From Halobacteriales archaeon QS_4_69_225 (lineage in GTDB: Archaea; Halobacteriota; Halobacteria; Halobacteriales; Haloarculaceae), in contig PXRL01000010.1 in the NCBI GenBank assembly GCA_003020965.1, positions 124,001-188,000 of the forward strand: 64,000 bases of DNA, given 5' to 3'. This document shows positions 41,617-51,289 of the stretch, piece by piece. The stretch's first letter is position 1; every line of letters begins with the position of its first letter. Both the position numbers and the translations under genes were made by a program. The notes below the pieces were generated by a model that was not told where the DNA came from, did not search any database, and was given only the letters and a program-made list of their open reading frames with translations.

Positions 41617-41689
41617 CATATTTTCCCCAAGTTTTTGCCTGACCGAGCGCGCCGACGGCGCGCGAGGGAAGTGTAAAAAGTGGGGGTTT
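41617..41689 (-). terminator. Structured 3' element downstream of etfA
   Basis: After the etfA stop the minus strand reads AAACCCCCACTTTTTACAC, then a hairpin (GCGCGCC-GTC-GGCGCGC), then GGCAAAAACTTGGGGAAAATA. The outer arms CCCCCACTTTTT and AAAAACTTGGGG can pair. The design and several blocks match the element after glnA (9593-9656). The TTTTT tract just past the stop fits an archaeal terminator. Confidence 0.55.
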
Positions 41690-42655
41690 TTAGACGTCCG
41701 GGGCCTCGCCGCCGAAGGCCTCGATGAGTTCCGGCACGACCTCGAAGAGGTCGTCGACGATGCCGTAGTCGGCGATGTCGTAGATGGGGGCGCTGGGGTC
41801 GCTGTTGATGGCGACGATGGTGTCGGCGCCCTTCATGCCGGCGACGTGCTGGACGGCCCCGGAGATGCCGACGGCGATGTAGACGTCCGGCGTGACGACC
41901 TTGCCGGACTGGCCGACCTGGCGGTTCTTCGGCAGCCAGCCGTTGTCGACGATGGGACGGGACGACGACAGCGTCGCGCCGAGGGTGTCGGCCAGCTCCT
42001 CGATCAGCGGGATGTTGTCCTCCTCCTCGATACCCCGGCCGACGGAGACGAGCACGTCGGCCTCGGTGATGTCGACGTCGCCGCCGCCGACCTCCTCGAA
42101 GCCGTTGACGGTCGTCCCGAGGTCGTCGGCGACGTCGGCGTCGAAGGCCTCGACGGTCGCGTCGCCGCTCGCCTCGGCCTTCGGGTACTCCGCCGGCCGG
42201 ATCGTGACGGCGTACTGGTCGGCGTCGACGTCGTAGGCCGTCTCGACCTTGCCGCCGTACTGCTCGCGGGTGACCTCGATTCCGTCGCCGGCCTCGAAGT
42301 CGATGACGTCGGTGATCAGCGGGACGTCGAGCCGCTCGGCCACCGCGGGGACGTAGTCGAGGCCGTTGACCGAGTTCGGCGCCACGAGCGCGGTCGGCTC
42401 CAGCTCGGCGTGGAGCTGTTCGACGGCGTCGGCGTACACCTCGTGGTTGAACTCCTCGCCCTCGTCGACGGTGTAGACGGTGTCGACGCCCTCGCGGTCG
42501 AGCCGGTCGGCGAAGGCGTCGACGTCGCCGCCGACGACGACGACATCGAGGTCGCCGCCGGTCGCGTCGGCGAGCCGGCGGCCGGCGGTGATCAGCTCAA
42601 GGGAGACGTCCCGGAGGTCGCCGCGGCGGTGTTCGGCGACGGCGAGGACGCTCAC
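41690..42655 (-). CDS. etfA: Electron transfer flavoprotein, alpha subunit
   Basis: The 321-residue protein is the FAD-binding subunit of the ETF dimer, which carries electrons from acyl-CoA and similar dehydrogenases to the quinone pool. The C-terminal FAD domain shows [39 protein letters not shown] and [17 protein letters not shown]. Its GTG start overlaps the etfB stop (GTGA). A repeated 3' element follows. No FixC or FixX gene is adjacent. Confidence 0.96.
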   Translation of the reverse strand: MSVLAVAEHRRGDLRDVSLELITAGRRLADATGGDLDVVVVGGDVDAFADRLDREGVDTVYTVDEGEEFNHEVYADAVEQLHAELEPTALVAPNSVNGLDYVPAVAERLDVPLITDVIDFEAGDGIEVTREQYGGKVETAYDVDADQYAVTIRPAEYPKAEASGDATVEAFDADVADDLGTTVNGFEEVGGGDVDITEADVLVSVGRGIEEEDNIPLIEELADTLGATLSSSRPIVDNGWLPKNRQVGQSGKVVTPDVYIAVGISGAVQHVAGMKGADTIVAINSDPSAPIYDIADYGIVDDLFEVVPELIEAFGGEAPDV

Positions 42656-43452
42656 GCGTCGACCACCCCCTCGTCGCGGAGGAACTCCGCGAGCGACTCG
42701 GCGGTGTCCTCGGGGCTACCCTCCCAGACGGTGGCGTTGCCCTCCGATTCGGGTTCGTACATGTCGGTCCGCTCGACCGGCGAGTCGACGACCGACTCGT
42801 CGAGGCCGACGTCGTCGAGGTCGTACACCTCCAGCGGCTTGCGCTGGGCCTGCCGGATGCCCCGCAGGCTGGCGTACCGCGGCTCGTTGATGCCGGTCTG
42901 GATGGTGAGCACGGCGGGCAGTTCGACGTCGGTCAGCTCCTCGACGCCGCCCTCCAACTCCCGGCGGACGCTCGCGACGCCGGCGTCGGCGTCCAGCTCC
43001 ATGGCGTTGACGACGGCGGCCCACTCGACGCCCAGCCGCTCGGCGAGGGCGACGCCGGTGGCGCCGTTGGTATCGTCGGCGGCCTGGACGCCCGACAGCA
43101 CCAGGTCGGGCTCTTCCTCCTCGGCGATGGCCGCCAGCAGCTCGGCCTTCGCGTCGAGGTCGAGGAACTGCGTTTCGGCGAGGGCATCGTCCCAGACGCG
43201 GACGGCCCGGTCTGCGCCCTTCGCCAGCGCCATCCGGACCGTCTCCTCGGCCCGCTCCGGGCCGACCGTGACCGTGACGACCTCGACGTCGTCGGTCTCG
43301 TCGGCCTCCGACAGCTGGACGGCCTCCTCGACGGCGTAGTCGTCCCACTCGTTGAGGTCGTACTCCAGCGACCCCTCGTCGATGTCGAGTCCCGAAATGC
43401 GGAACTCGTCGTCGACCTCGGCCACCTCCTTGACGGTGACGAGTACCTTCAT
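42652..43452 (-). CDS. etfB: Electron transfer flavoprotein, beta subunit
   Basis: The 266-residue protein has the ETF-beta/FixA fold: MKVLVTVKEVAEVDDEFRIS at the start, LNEWDDYAVEEAVQL, VTVGPERAEETVRMALAKGADRAV and the NMELDADAG-like region, ending with the LRGIRQAQRKPLEVYDLDDVG segment. It forms the dimer with the EtfA encoded directly downstream. A TATA-like CGTTTAAC (43488-43495, minus strand) lies about 36-43 nt upstream of the ATG, giving a short leader. Confidence 0.95.
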   Translation of the reverse strand: MKVLVTVKEVAEVDDEFRISGLDIDEGSLEYDLNEWDDYAVEEAVQLSEADETDDVEVVTVTVGPERAEETVRMALAKGADRAVRVWDDALAETQFLDLDAKAELLAAIAEEEEPDLVLSGVQAADDTNGATGVALAERLGVEWAAVVNAMELDADAGVASVRRELEGGVEELTDVELPAVLTIQTGINEPRYASLRGIRQAQRKPLEVYDLDDVGLDESVVDSPVERTDMYEPESEGNATVWEGSPEDTAESLAEFLRDEGVVDA

Positions 43453-43530
43453 GATGATCGTTCGCCGAACTGTCGGGGTCGTTCGTGGTTAAACGTTTCC
43501 GAACGCGACGGGGCTCGCCAGGAGGGGCGG

Positions 43531-44544
43531 TCAGGAGTCCTCGCCGGGGTCGATGTCGGTGACGCCCTCCGTCGGGAGGCTGATGAGGTTCTCCCGGCCG
43601 ATACGGAGCTTGTCGACCCTGTCGTCGTCTTCCATCGACGACAGTAGCTGCGAGACCTTGGCGTTCGACCAGCCGGTCTCCTTGACGATCTTGGCCTGCT
43701 TCATCCGGCCGCCGTGCTGTTCGAGGAGGTGTTCGACGCGCTCCTCGTCGGAGAGCAACTCGAGGGCCGGGGCGTCGTCGCCATCGTCCCCGCCGTCGTC
43801 GTCTCCGGCGTCGCCGTCGTCCTCGCCGTCGCCGTCGACGCCCGTCTCCTCGCGCCGGCGCCACAGGAGGTAGACGCCGAGCGGGAGCGCGGTACCGCTC
43901 AGCGCCAGCGCGCCGACGAGCAGCGCCGTCGACGGCGACTCGAACGGTCCGTCCGGCGCCGGCTGGTAGACGATTTCGAAGTAGCCCGGCTCGAAGCTCG
44001 CCGGCCCCTCCCACCGGAGGTCGCCGTCGTCGGCGCCGATCGGCGACGTCGTCGGAGCGGTGTAGCCCGGCGCCGACCGGATGACGAGCGTCTGGTTGGG
44101 GCCGAGCCCGGAGAGCCACGTCCCGTCGGTCGTGTTGAACGCGTCGCCGACGTACATCGTCCCGTTCTCGTCGACCCGGGCGAACGACTTCCAGACGAAC
44201 GACACGCGCAGCTCGCCGTACCGGTCGACCCCGTCGTCGGTCGACCGCTCGATCAGCTCCGCCGACCGGCTGGGCTCGCCGACCGACATCTCCCGGCCGG
44301 TCGCCTCCGTGGCCGCCTCGGCGGCCCGCTCGAAGACGTCGACCCCGAGCCGGAAGTCCTGTTCGCCCCCTTCGAACGCCTCGGCGAACGACCTGAAGCT
44401 GTCGACGTCCCCCTCGTTCTCGAGCGGTACGGTGGCGACGATCGTCCACCGGGCGTCGCCGTCGTTCTGTAGCTGCACCTCCAGCCGCGTCTCCTCGGCG
44501 GGCGGCTGGGCGCCCGGGGACCCGGAACCGCATACCTGTGGCAT
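43531..44544 (-). CDS. Membrane protein with C-terminal winged-helix domain (DUF7345/DUF7343-like)
   Basis: The 337-residue protein has a beta-rich N-terminal domain (about 20-195, LEVQLQNDGDARWTIVATVP), one membrane helix (about 205-230, ALLVGALALSGTALPLGVYLLW), an Asp/Gly-rich linker and a cytosolic winged helix (RVEHLLEQHGGRMKQAKIV ... NAKVSQLLSSMEDDDRV). It resembles haloarchaeal membrane-bound transcription regulators. Odd point: no signal peptide is seen before the presumed external domain, though relatives usually have one. A strong TATA (TTTTATC, 44580-44586) fits the ATG at 44544. It is divergent from the next gene. Confidence 0.75.
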   Translation of the reverse strand: MPQVCGSGSPGAQPPAEETRLEVQLQNDGDARWTIVATVPLENEGDVDSFRSFAEAFEGGEQDFRLGVDVFERAAEAATEATGREMSVGEPSRSAELIERSTDDGVDRYGELRVSFVWKSFARVDENGTMYVGDAFNTTDGTWLSGLGPNQTLVIRSAPGYTAPTTSPIGADDGDLRWEGPASFEPGYFEIVYQPAPDGPFESPSTALLVGALALSGTALPLGVYLLWRRREETGVDGDGEDDGDAGDDDGGDDGDDAPALELLSDEERVEHLLEQHGGRMKQAKIVKETGWSNAKVSQLLSSMEDDDRVDKLRIGRENLISLPTEGVTDIDPGEDS

Positions 44545-44686
44545 GCACGCGGGTGCGGCAAAACGCTTTCCATCGGGCGATAAAACGTCTGCGGTGGTTA
44601 TACGATCTTTAGGCGTCTCTGCAGTCGTTTCTGCCCGAGGCGACGAGACGGCCGGATTTTTATCCACCCGGGTCAAGACGGTCGGT
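44545..44686. promoter_or_regulatory. Divergent promoter region
   Basis: Two TATA elements point outward: TTTTATC at 44580-44586 on the minus strand for the winged-helix membrane protein, and gatttttatcc at 44654-44663 on the plus strand, about 28 nt before the ATG at 44687. The 142-bp space between genes suggests shared regulation. No clear operator symmetry was found. Confidence 0.55.
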
Positions 44687-45904
44687 ATGAGCGGGTCCCG
44701 GACGGTCGTTCTCGCCCTTCTCGTCTGTTTCGGTGCCTTCGGCGGCGTCGCGCTGGCGACGACACAGCAGTCGTCGTCGATGACGGTCCAGCCGGTCGAC
44801 AACGCGAGCAACTACCTCGCTCCCGACGCCGGCGACGTCGAGCGCGGCGGCCAGGAGACGACGTCGCTCGACGTCGCCGCCAGCGTCAGCGCCAACGCTG
44901 CCGGGGTCCGGTCGACGTTCTCGACGGTGTCGTTCCGGCGCACGTACGACGACGCCGACACCGACGCCGACCGCCGGGCGGTCGTCCGCAACGGGACCGA
45001 GCGGCTCGCCGGGCGGGTCGACGCACTCGAGCGGCGCGAGCAACGGGCCATCGAAGCGTACGCCCGCGGCGAGACGAGCCGGGAGGACCTCTTCCGCACG
45101 CTCGCCGCCATCGACGCCGAGGCCGAGGCCCGGAGTTCGACCGCGGCGGAACTCCGCGACCGGGCGGCCGACCTCGGGATGGGCGCCGAGGCCGAGCGAC
45201 TGTCGGCGCTCCGGATCCGCCTCGTCCCGCTACAGGGCCCCGTCCGGGCGGAGATCACGGAGGGGCTCAACGGCGAGCGCACCCGCGTGCACGCCGAGGC
45301 CGCCGGCGGCGGGCTCGTCCTCGCGACGGTGCAGGAAGACGAAGACGGCAACCCCGTCTACCTCCGCGAGGCGTACGACCCGGGGATCAGGAGCGTCGGT
45401 CCCGACGACCGGTACGAGGGCGACGTCGGCGCGGTGTTCGACCGCCTCGGAGAGATCTACCCCTGGGTGAACGGCGGCGACATCGGCGTCGCCGACGCGA
45501 ACTTCATCAGCGCCGACGCGGCCCGGCTGTACAGCATCACCTACGAACACGACCACGGTCGGCTGACGCCGTACCTCGACGGGGGGTCCAACCGGGTCGT
45601 CAGGGAGACCCAGCGCCTGCGAGTTGCGACGCTTCCGACCGAGAGCCGCAACCTCACCGCGGACCCCAACTCCGGCTCCGAGACCCTCCGCGTGCGCGTC
45701 GAGACGACCTACCCCGGCGGGCCGCTGGGCGTGACCGCCTTCGACGCCGCCACCGGCGAGCGGGTCGACGCCCGCGTCGCCGTCGACGGGACCGTCGTCG
45801 GGTCGACGGACGGCGAACGACTGTGGACGGTCGCCCCCCGCGGGCGGGCGAACGTGACGGTCGTCGACGACGACGAGCGGGTCAGCGTCGAGATCGCCGG
45901 CTGA
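44687..45904 (+). CDS. Secreted haloarchaeal protein (DUF7096/7094-like)
   Basis: The 405-residue protein has a cleavable signal (SRTVVLALLVCFGAFGGVALA), a helical region (NGTERLAGRVDALERREQRA ... ELRDRAADLGMGAEAERLSA) and beta-rich parts, ending in an Ig-like sandwich (GPLGVTAFDAATGERVDARVA). The layout matches a haloarchaeal family often found beside the membrane winged-helix regulator, as here. No C-terminal anchor is seen. The function is unknown; it may be a partner sensed by the divergent regulator. Confidence 0.72.
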   Translation: MSGSRTVVLALLVCFGAFGGVALATTQQSSSMTVQPVDNASNYLAPDAGDVERGGQETTSLDVAASVSANAAGVRSTFSTVSFRRTYDDADTDADRRAVVRNGTERLAGRVDALERREQRAIEAYARGETSREDLFRTLAAIDAEAEARSSTAAELRDRAADLGMGAEAERLSALRIRLVPLQGPVRAEITEGLNGERTRVHAEAAGGGLVLATVQEDEDGNPVYLREAYDPGIRSVGPDDRYEGDVGAVFDRLGEIYPWVNGGDIGVADANFISADAARLYSITYEHDHGRLTPYLDGGSNRVVRETQRLRVATLPTESRNLTADPNSGSETLRVRVETTYPGGPLGVTAFDAATGERVDARVAVDGTVVGSTDGERLWTVAPRGRANVTVVDDDERVSVEIAG

Positions 45905-45946
45905 GGCCACCGAACGTTCTTGTCGGAGGCCGCGACCACCGGCCGT

Positions 45947-46471
45947 ATGCCCGACCGTGCCGCCGTGCCGGTCGTCGGGGTCGCCCTGCTCGTCGCCGTG
46001 ACGGTCGCCGCCGCCGCCGGGTTCGGCGCGCTGCTGGCGGTCGACCCGCCGGCGGCCGCCCCGACGGCGAGTTTCGACTGTGCGGCGACGGCGGACGGCG
46101 AGATTCGGGTCACCCACCGCGGAGGCGAGGCGATCGATCCGTCGACGCTCCGCGTCCGGGTCCGCGTCGACGGGCGACCGCTGGCCGAGCAGCCCCCGGT
46201 GCCGTTCTTCGCCGCCGACGGCTTCGAGAGCGGGCCGACCGGGCCGTTCAACAGCGCCTACACGGGCCCGTGGACGGCCGGCGAGACGGCGTCGCTGCGG
46301 GTCGCCTCGACGAACCGGCCGACGCCCGAGGCCGGGGCGACCGTTGAGCTACGGCTGTACGCCGGCGACCACCCGATCGCGGCGCTGGAGACGACGGTTC
46401 AGGCGACCTCGACGGTCTCGGCCTCGGCCGTCTCCTCGCCGCCGGCGTCGTCCTCGTTCTCGGGGACGTAG
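45947..46471 (+). CDS. Type IV pilin-like protein
   Basis: The 174-residue protein starts MPDRAAVPVVGVALLVAVTVAAAA, like the N-terminus of haloarchaeal type IV pilins (DUF1628/Pilin_N): a short charged start and one hydrophobic helix that builds the filament core. A beta-rich head follows (DGEIRVTHRGGEAIDPSTLRVR). A prepilin peptidase gene lies 1 kb downstream. The last 24 residues (TSTVSASAVSSPPASSSF) are antisense to the end of the convergent methyltransferase gene and look like run-through. Confidence 0.78.
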   Translation: MPDRAAVPVVGVALLVAVTVAAAAGFGALLAVDPPAAAPTASFDCAATADGEIRVTHRGGEAIDPSTLRVRVRVDGRPLAEQPPVPFFAADGFESGPTGPFNSAYTGPWTAGETASLRVASTNRPTPEAGATVELRLYAGDHPIAALETTVQATSTVSASAVSSPPASSSFSGT

Positions 46472-47076
46472 GCGACGGTGGTGATGGCCCGCGGCGTCCC
46501 CGGCGCGCGCTGCTGGATGTGGTGTTCGAACTCCTCGAAGCCGGCCTCGGCGAACATTCGGTCGGCCTCCGTTTCGTCGTAGAACAGCATGATCGCGTCG
46601 GCGAGCCGCTGCATGAGCGTGGAGTCGGGGTAGTCCGGCCCGACGACGAGAACGGGACGGCCGGGCTCGGTCACCCGACGGGCCTCCTTCAGGGCGTCGA
46701 CGGGGTTCGGCCAGTACTCGATCGAGCCGGACGACCAGTACGCGTCGAAGCTGTCGTCGGCGAACGGCAGCCGTTCGGCGTCGCCGCGGTGGAACCGGAC
46801 GTCGCCGCGCTTGCCGAACTTGCCGTAGGCCCGCCGCAGCTGGTGGGCCGACTGGTCCAGCCCCCAGACGTCGTCGGTGTGCTGGAGCAGCCCCTCGGTG
46901 GCGAAGCCGGTGCCGCAGCCGACGTCGAGCACGCGGTCGTCCGGGTCGAGGTCGAGCCACTCCAGCGCCCGGTCGCGCATCTCCTCGTTCCAGATGAACG
47001 GGTTGACGGTGTCGTACACCTTCGACAGGTACCTGTAGAACACCCGTGCACGTGCTTTGTTTTCGAGGACTCCCAT
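46399..47076 (-). CDS. MPBQ/MSBQ-type quinone methyltransferase-like protein
   Basis: The 225-residue class-I SAM methyltransferase has VLDVGCGTGFATEGLL (motif I) and the segment VFYRYLSKVYDTVNPFIWNEEMRD plus LDQSAHQLRRAYGK, both close to plant and cyanobacterial 2-methyl-6-phytylbenzoquinol methyltransferases (VTE3-type). In haloarchaea a role in methylating menaquinone is plausible. ATG at 47076 (MGVLENKARARV) is chosen as the family start. It has a Glu-rich C-terminal tail and overlaps the convergent pilin ORF by 73 bp. Confidence 0.85.
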   Translation of the reverse strand: MGVLENKARARVFYRYLSKVYDTVNPFIWNEEMRDRALEWLDLDPDDRVLDVGCGTGFATEGLLQHTDDVWGLDQSAHQLRRAYGKFGKRGDVRFHRGDAERLPFADDSFDAYWSSGSIEYWPNPVDALKEARRVTEPGRPVLVVGPDYPDSTLMQRLADAIMLFYDETEADRMFAEAGFEEFEHHIQQRAPGTPRAITTVAYVPENEDDAGGEETAEAETVEVA

Positions 47077-47146
47077 TGCCGGTCGTTGGGACGGTCCGGT
47101 CATAACTCCCCGGATTCGGCGCCTCCGGCACCGGCGGTCGCTATAC

Positions 47147-47318
47147 TGTTTAGTCGGAAGGGGGTAGCGTCTTTCGGCGGTGGTGGCGGTGTTCTCGAAC
47201 GCCTTTTCCGTCCGCTTCGTTCTGAGGCCTCCCTCGCTGCGCTCGCTTGGCCTCGCCCCGCGGGCGGTCAGCCCCGTTCGAGGTCCCGTCCGGCGCCGGC
47301 TGATCGGTCGGCTCTCTC
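47147..47318 (+). repeat. Dispersed repeat family 2, copy 2
   Basis: This stretch is homologous to 19408-19535 (same strand) and 62799-62972 (opposite strand). Shared blocks are tgtttagt (with copy 3), ggggtagcg, ttcggcggtggtggcggt, cgaacgcc, ctcgctgcgctcgct (with copy 3), gccccgttcgaggtcccg and gcgccggctgatcgg. Like the others it lies between divergently transcribed genes, here the methyltransferase and the prepilin peptidase. Confidence 0.8.
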
Positions 47319-47381
47319 AATTGAACCGCGGCGCAGAGCGGAGGCCACGAGTTTATAAGTGAGGTGGCCGCAACCCGAGCC

Positions 47382-48374
47382 GTGTCGCTGGTCTTCGGAG
47401 TCGCGAGCGGGCCCGACCTGCTGCGGTTGGTCGCGGTGCCGGTGCTGGGGTGGGCGGCGCTGCGGGACGTCCGGACGCGCCGCGTCCCGAACCGGGTGTG
47501 GCTCCCGCTGGTCGTCGCCGGCGTCGTCGCCCTCGCCTGGGATGCGGTGCTGGTCGCCGGCAGCCGGGGGTGGCCGCTGTTCGCCGTGCGGGTCGGGCTG
47601 TCGCTGGGGCTGGTCGCGCCGCTGGGGTATCTCTTCTGGCGGCTGGGCGGCTTCGGCGGCGCCGACGCCAAGGCGGTGATGTCGCTGGCGCTGCTGCTGC
47701 CGGCCAACCCGCGGTACTACCCGCCGGGAGCGACGGACGCCGCCGCGACGGTGCTGCCGCTGCAGCCGGCCCCGCTCGGCGTCTTCTCGCTGACCGTTCT
47801 CTCGAACACGGTGCTGGTGGGGCTGGCGTACCCGCTGGTGCTGGCGCTGCGGAACCTGCCGCGGGGGGAACTCACGCCGGCGATGTTCGTCGGCCGGCCG
47901 GTCGCAGTCGAGGAGATCGTCGAGGAGTACGGCCGGCTGCTGGAGTCGCCGTCGGGGTTCACCCGCCGGGGGCTCGACGTCGACGCGCTGCGGATGTACC
48001 TCCGCTGGCGGGGGGTGACCCTCGAGGACGTGCGGGCGGCGCCGGACCGGTACCGCCATCCGCTGCCGACGGCGCGGGACGACCCCGGCGACGGGTCGGT
48101 CGGCGACCGGGTGGCGACCGACGGCGGCGCTCCCGAGCCGGCCGTCCGGCCGCTCGATGCGTGGGGCGCCGAGCGGTTCCTCGAGGCCCACCGCGCCTAC
48201 GGCACGACCCCGGCGGAGCTGCGGGCGGGGCTGGAGGTGCTGACCGAGCCCGACCGGGAGGTCGTCTGGCTGACGCCCGGCGTGCCGTTCCTGCTGCCGA
48301 CCTTCGTCGGGCTGGTCGTGGCGCTGTCGTACGGCGACCTGCTGTTCGTGCTGCTGTCGGCGCTGGGATTCTAA
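47382..48374 (+). CDS. pibD: Prepilin/preflagellin peptidase (A24 family)
   Basis: The 330-residue membrane aspartyl protease cleaves class-III signals of pilins and archaellins. Both catalytic aspartates are present: D29 in [15 protein letters not shown] and D95 in [12 protein letters not shown]. The N-terminal 190 residues form the membrane core; then a hydrophilic insertion of about 110 residues ([20 protein letters not shown] ... [17 protein letters not shown]) precedes the last helix. GTG at 47382 is chosen because a good TATA (tttataa, 47352-47358) lies 27 nt upstream; the GTG at 47364 is too close to it. The local pilin gene gives it a likely substrate. Confidence 0.92.
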   Translation: MSLVFGVASGPDLLRLVAVPVLGWAALRDVRTRRVPNRVWLPLVVAGVVALAWDAVLVAGSRGWPLFAVRVGLSLGLVAPLGYLFWRLGGFGGADAKAVMSLALLLPANPRYYPPGATDAAATVLPLQPAPLGVFSLTVLSNTVLVGLAYPLVLALRNLPRGELTPAMFVGRPVAVEEIVEEYGRLLESPSGFTRRGLDVDALRMYLRWRGVTLEDVRAAPDRYRHPLPTARDDPGDGSVGDRVATDGGAPEPAVRPLDAWGAERFLEAHRAYGTTPAELRAGLEVLTEPDREVVWLTPGVPFLLPTFVGLVVALSYGDLLFVLLSALGF

Positions 48375-48406
48375 CGGAAAGGCCTATCCTCCCGACCGGC
48401 TCAGAT

Positions 48407-48775
48407 GTGGCCGTGATCCACCTCGCCTTCGACGAGCAGGAGCTGCTGCCCGCCGTCGCACAGGACGCCGACTCCGGGGACGTGCTGATGCTCGCCTACG
48501 CCTCCCAGGAGGCCTTCGAGCGGACCCGCGAGACCGGCGAGGCACACTACTACTCCCGGAGTCGCGAGGAGCTGTGGCGGAAGGGCGCCTCCAGCGGCCA
48601 CACCCAGCGCGTCGAGGAGATCCGCGTCGACTGCGACGGCGACGCGCTGCTGTATCTCGTCGAGCAGACCGGCGGCGCCTGCCACACCGGCTTCGAGAGC
48701 TGCTTCCACCGGACCGTCGACGGCGAGACCGTCGGCGACCGCGCCTTCGATCCCGACGATGTCTACGGGGAGTGA
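48407..48775 (+). CDS. hisI: Phosphoribosyl-AMP cyclohydrolase
   Basis: The 122-residue enzyme performs the third step of histidine synthesis. Metal ligands are seen in [20 protein letters not shown] (D-x-D-x-D-type cluster and Cys) and [26 protein letters not shown] and [10 protein letters not shown] are conserved. The start is GTG at 48407 or at 48413; TATA-like gcctatcct (48382-48390) is nearer the usual distance for 48413, a difference of two residues. The end overlaps the next ORF by 17 bp. Confidence 0.95.
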   Translation: MAVIHLAFDEQELLPAVAQDADSGDVLMLAYASQEAFERTRETGEAHYYSRSREELWRKGASSGHTQRVEEIRVDCDGDALLYLVEQTGGACHTGFESCFHRTVDGETVGDRAFDPDDVYGE

Positions 48776-49925
48776 CGCCGACCCCGACTCCGATCCCGAC
48801 CCGGAGACGGCGCCCGTGGCGGCCCTCGAAACCGCCGACGAGCGGCTCGAAGGGCTGCGCGCGGAGCCGCCGGCCGACCCCGAGGCCGTCGACACGGTCG
48901 CCGACGCCTACGAGTCCGTCGCCGAGGTGCTGGACCGCTGGGAGGACCGTGCCACCGACTGGGACGACTTCGAGGGGTACGTCGAGTTCCGGGATGCCCT
49001 CTCGGAGACGCTGGCGTCGGTCCCCGAGGACGTCCCCGAGAGCGAGGCGTTCCTCGCGGCCGACGATCACGTCAAGACGAGCGGCGTCTCGAAGTCGCTG
49101 ACCGAGGCGGACTTCGAGGCCGCCCGCGAGGCGCTGGCACCGGCCCGGAGGTACGCCGACTACCGCGAGGAACTGTCGGCCGTCGAAGACCGCTACCGCC
49201 GGGCGTACCGGATCGCCGAGCGCCGGCGCCGCGAGGTCGACGACCGGATCGACGACCTCGAGCGGCTACGGCGGCTCGGCGACGCCGACCTCGAGGCGCC
49301 CGTCGAGCGGTTGCGAGAGCCGATCGAGCGCTACGACGCGGCGGTGACGGAGGCGTTCGACGCCTTCCGCCGGGAGGCGCCCGCCCGGGAGTTCCTCGGC
49401 GTCGTCCGGACGGCCGCCGGCTACCCGCTCGTCGACGTTCGGGCGCCGCCGTCGGAGCTACAGGCGTACGTGGAATCGACGCCGGCCGGCGACCACCCTG
49501 TCCCGGAGCTGTTGGAGTACGCGGAGTACTCGACGTCGAAGCTCTCGCACTACGTCGAGGAGCCGTCGCTGCTGAAGCGCCGGGTCGCGACGAACCGGAC
49601 GTACCTCGAGGAGCTGTCGGCGGCGCCGCTGTGCGTCGGCTGGCCGCCGCCGCCGGCCGACCGGCTCCGCTTCCGCAGCGAGGAGCTGCTGTCGGTCGTC
49701 GACCGCTTCGCCGGCGAGAAGACGGTCCGGGCGGTGCGGGCGGTGCGGGCGCGAACCCGCGACGACGACTACGACCGGCTCCGGGAGACCGCCGTCGCCC
49801 GCGCCGAGTTGACCGACGCGGAGCGCCGGCGGCTCGAGTCCGGCGCGGTCGCCGAGGAACTCGAGGAGTTGCGCGAGCGACGGCGCCGACTGACGGCGGC
49901 GCTGGAGCGCTACGAGCCGCCCTGA
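48759..49925 (+). CDS. Haloarchaeal coiled-coil protein of unknown function (DUF7118-like)
   Basis: The 388-residue protein is acidic, with no signal or membrane segment. Long charged helices predominate ([40 protein letters not shown]), suggesting coiled coils. It overlaps hisI by 17 bp in another frame, so the two are co-transcribed. It also overlaps the convergent phosphohexomutase gene by 16 bp. I recognise no domain with a known function. Confidence 0.72.
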   Translation: MSTGSDADPDSDPDPETAPVAALETADERLEGLRAEPPADPEAVDTVADAYESVAEVLDRWEDRATDWDDFEGYVEFRDALSETLASVPEDVPESEAFLAADDHVKTSGVSKSLTEADFEAAREALAPARRYADYREELSAVEDRYRRAYRIAERRRREVDDRIDDLERLRRLGDADLEAPVERLREPIERYDAAVTEAFDAFRREAPAREFLGVVRTAAGYPLVDVRAPPSELQAYVESTPAGDHPVPELLEYAEYSTSKLSHYVEEPSLLKRRVATNRTYLEELSAAPLCVGWPPPPADRLRFRSEELLSVVDRFAGEKTVRAVRAVRARTRDDDYDRLRETAVARAELTDAERRRLESGAVAEELEELRERRRRLTAALERYEPP

Positions 49926-51289
49926 CGCCCGGCCTCCATGGCCTCGCACATCCCGTCCAGCAGCGCCCGGGCCCGGTCGTCGGTCGGGCCCTCGGCGTAC
50001 ACCCGGACGAGCGGTTCGGTGCCGCTCGGGCGGGCCAGCACCCACCCGTCGCCGTAGTCGAGCCGGTAGCCGTCCAGCGTCGTCACCTCGGCGTCGGCGG
50101 CGGCGGCGTAGGCGTCGGCCGCCTCGAGCATCGCCGCCCGCTCGTCGTCGCCGTCGTACCCCAGGTTCGCGCGGACGTTGACGTAGCCGTCGTACGCCGC
50201 GACGACCTCGCTCGCGGGCCGGTCGGCGACCAGCGCGAGGAAGCGGGCGGCGGTGTAGGCGCCGTCGCGGGCGAGCCGGTAGCCGGGGAAGAAAATCCCG
50301 CCGTTGCCCTCGCCGGCGATCGGCACCGTCTCGCCCGCCGCCCGGAGGGCCTTCATCCGGGAGATGATGTGCGTGCTGCCGATGGGCGTCAGCTCCAGGC
50401 CGGCGCCGGCGGCGTCGGCGACGTCGACGAGCCGCTGGGAGACGTTGACCGCCGAGACCGCCACGTCGCTGGCTCCGAGTTCCGCGGCCGCCAGCGCCGC
50501 CAGCGCCGAGTCGCCCTCGACGTGGGTGCCGGTCTCGTCGACGAACACCGCGCGGTCGGCGTCGCCGTCGTGGGCGATTCCGAGGTCGGCGTCCGTCGCG
50601 CGGACGAACCGCCGGAGATCCGCCAGGTTCGCCGCCACCGGCTCGGGGTCCCGGCCGGGGAAGTGGCCGTCCGGGGTGGCGTTGATCGTGTGGACGCGAC
50701 AGCCGAGCCGCCGGAGGAAGGCGGGGCCGGTCAGACTGCCCGCGCCGTGGCCCGGGTCGACGACGACGGTGGGTTCCGCGGCCGCGATCCGCTCGCGGAT
50801 TCCGTCGGCGGCCAGCGCCTCCAGCAGCTCGTCGACGTAGGCCTCGCGGACCCCGTCGACCTCGCGGGTGCGGCCGACGGCGTCGTACCCGACGAGCTCG
50901 AACGACTCCTCGAGCAGCCGCTTTTCGACCCGTTCCAGCGTCTCGCGGCCGAGTTCGACGCCGTCGGCGCCGACGAGCTTCACGCCGTTGTACGCCGGCG
51001 GGTTGTGACTGGCCGTGACGACGACCACGGGCACGCCCGCCCGCTCGGCGTACGCCTGGGCGGCCGGCGTCGGCGCGACGCCGAGCCGGTGGACGTCACA
51101 GCCGACGCCGGCCAGGGCGCTGGCGGCCGCGTCGGCGAACAGCCGCCCCGTCGTGCGGGTGTCTCGTGCGATGCCGACCGTCGTCGCCTCGAGTGCGGTT
51201 CCGGCGGCGGCGGCGATGCGGCCGACGAACGGCGGCGTCAGCTCCGACCCCGCCAGGCCGCGGACGCCGCTCGAACCGAACACGTGCAT
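49910..51289 (-). CDS. glmM: Phosphohexomutase (phosphoglucosamine/phosphomannomutase family)
   Basis: The 459-residue enzyme belongs to the alpha-D-phosphohexomutase family. The active-site phosphoserine S94 is in VTASHNPPAYNG, the metal loop is AHDGDADRAVF, the sugar-binding loop GEGNGGIFFP, and the phosphate-binding loop RPSGTEPLVRVYAEG. It would move phosphate between C6 and C1 of glucosamine, mannose or glucose for sugar nucleotide synthesis; the substrate cannot be told. ATG at 51289 starts MHVFGSSGVRGL, the conserved N-terminus. Confidence 0.92.
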   Translation of the reverse strand: MHVFGSSGVRGLAGSELTPPFVGRIAAAAGTALEATTVGIARDTRTTGRLFADAAASALAGVGCDVHRLGVAPTPAAQAYAERAGVPVVVVTASHNPPAYNGVKLVGADGVELGRETLERVEKRLLEESFELVGYDAVGRTREVDGVREAYVDELLEALAADGIRERIAAAEPTVVVDPGHGAGSLTGPAFLRRLGCRVHTINATPDGHFPGRDPEPVAANLADLRRFVRATDADLGIAHDGDADRAVFVDETGTHVEGDSALAALAAAELGASDVAVSAVNVSQRLVDVADAAGAGLELTPIGSTHIISRMKALRAAGETVPIAGEGNGGIFFPGYRLARDGAYTAARFLALVADRPASEVVAAYDGYVNVRANLGYDGDDERAAMLEAADAYAAAADAEVTTLDGYRLDYGDGWVLARPSGTEPLVRVYAEGPTDDRARALLDGMCEAMEAGRQGGS

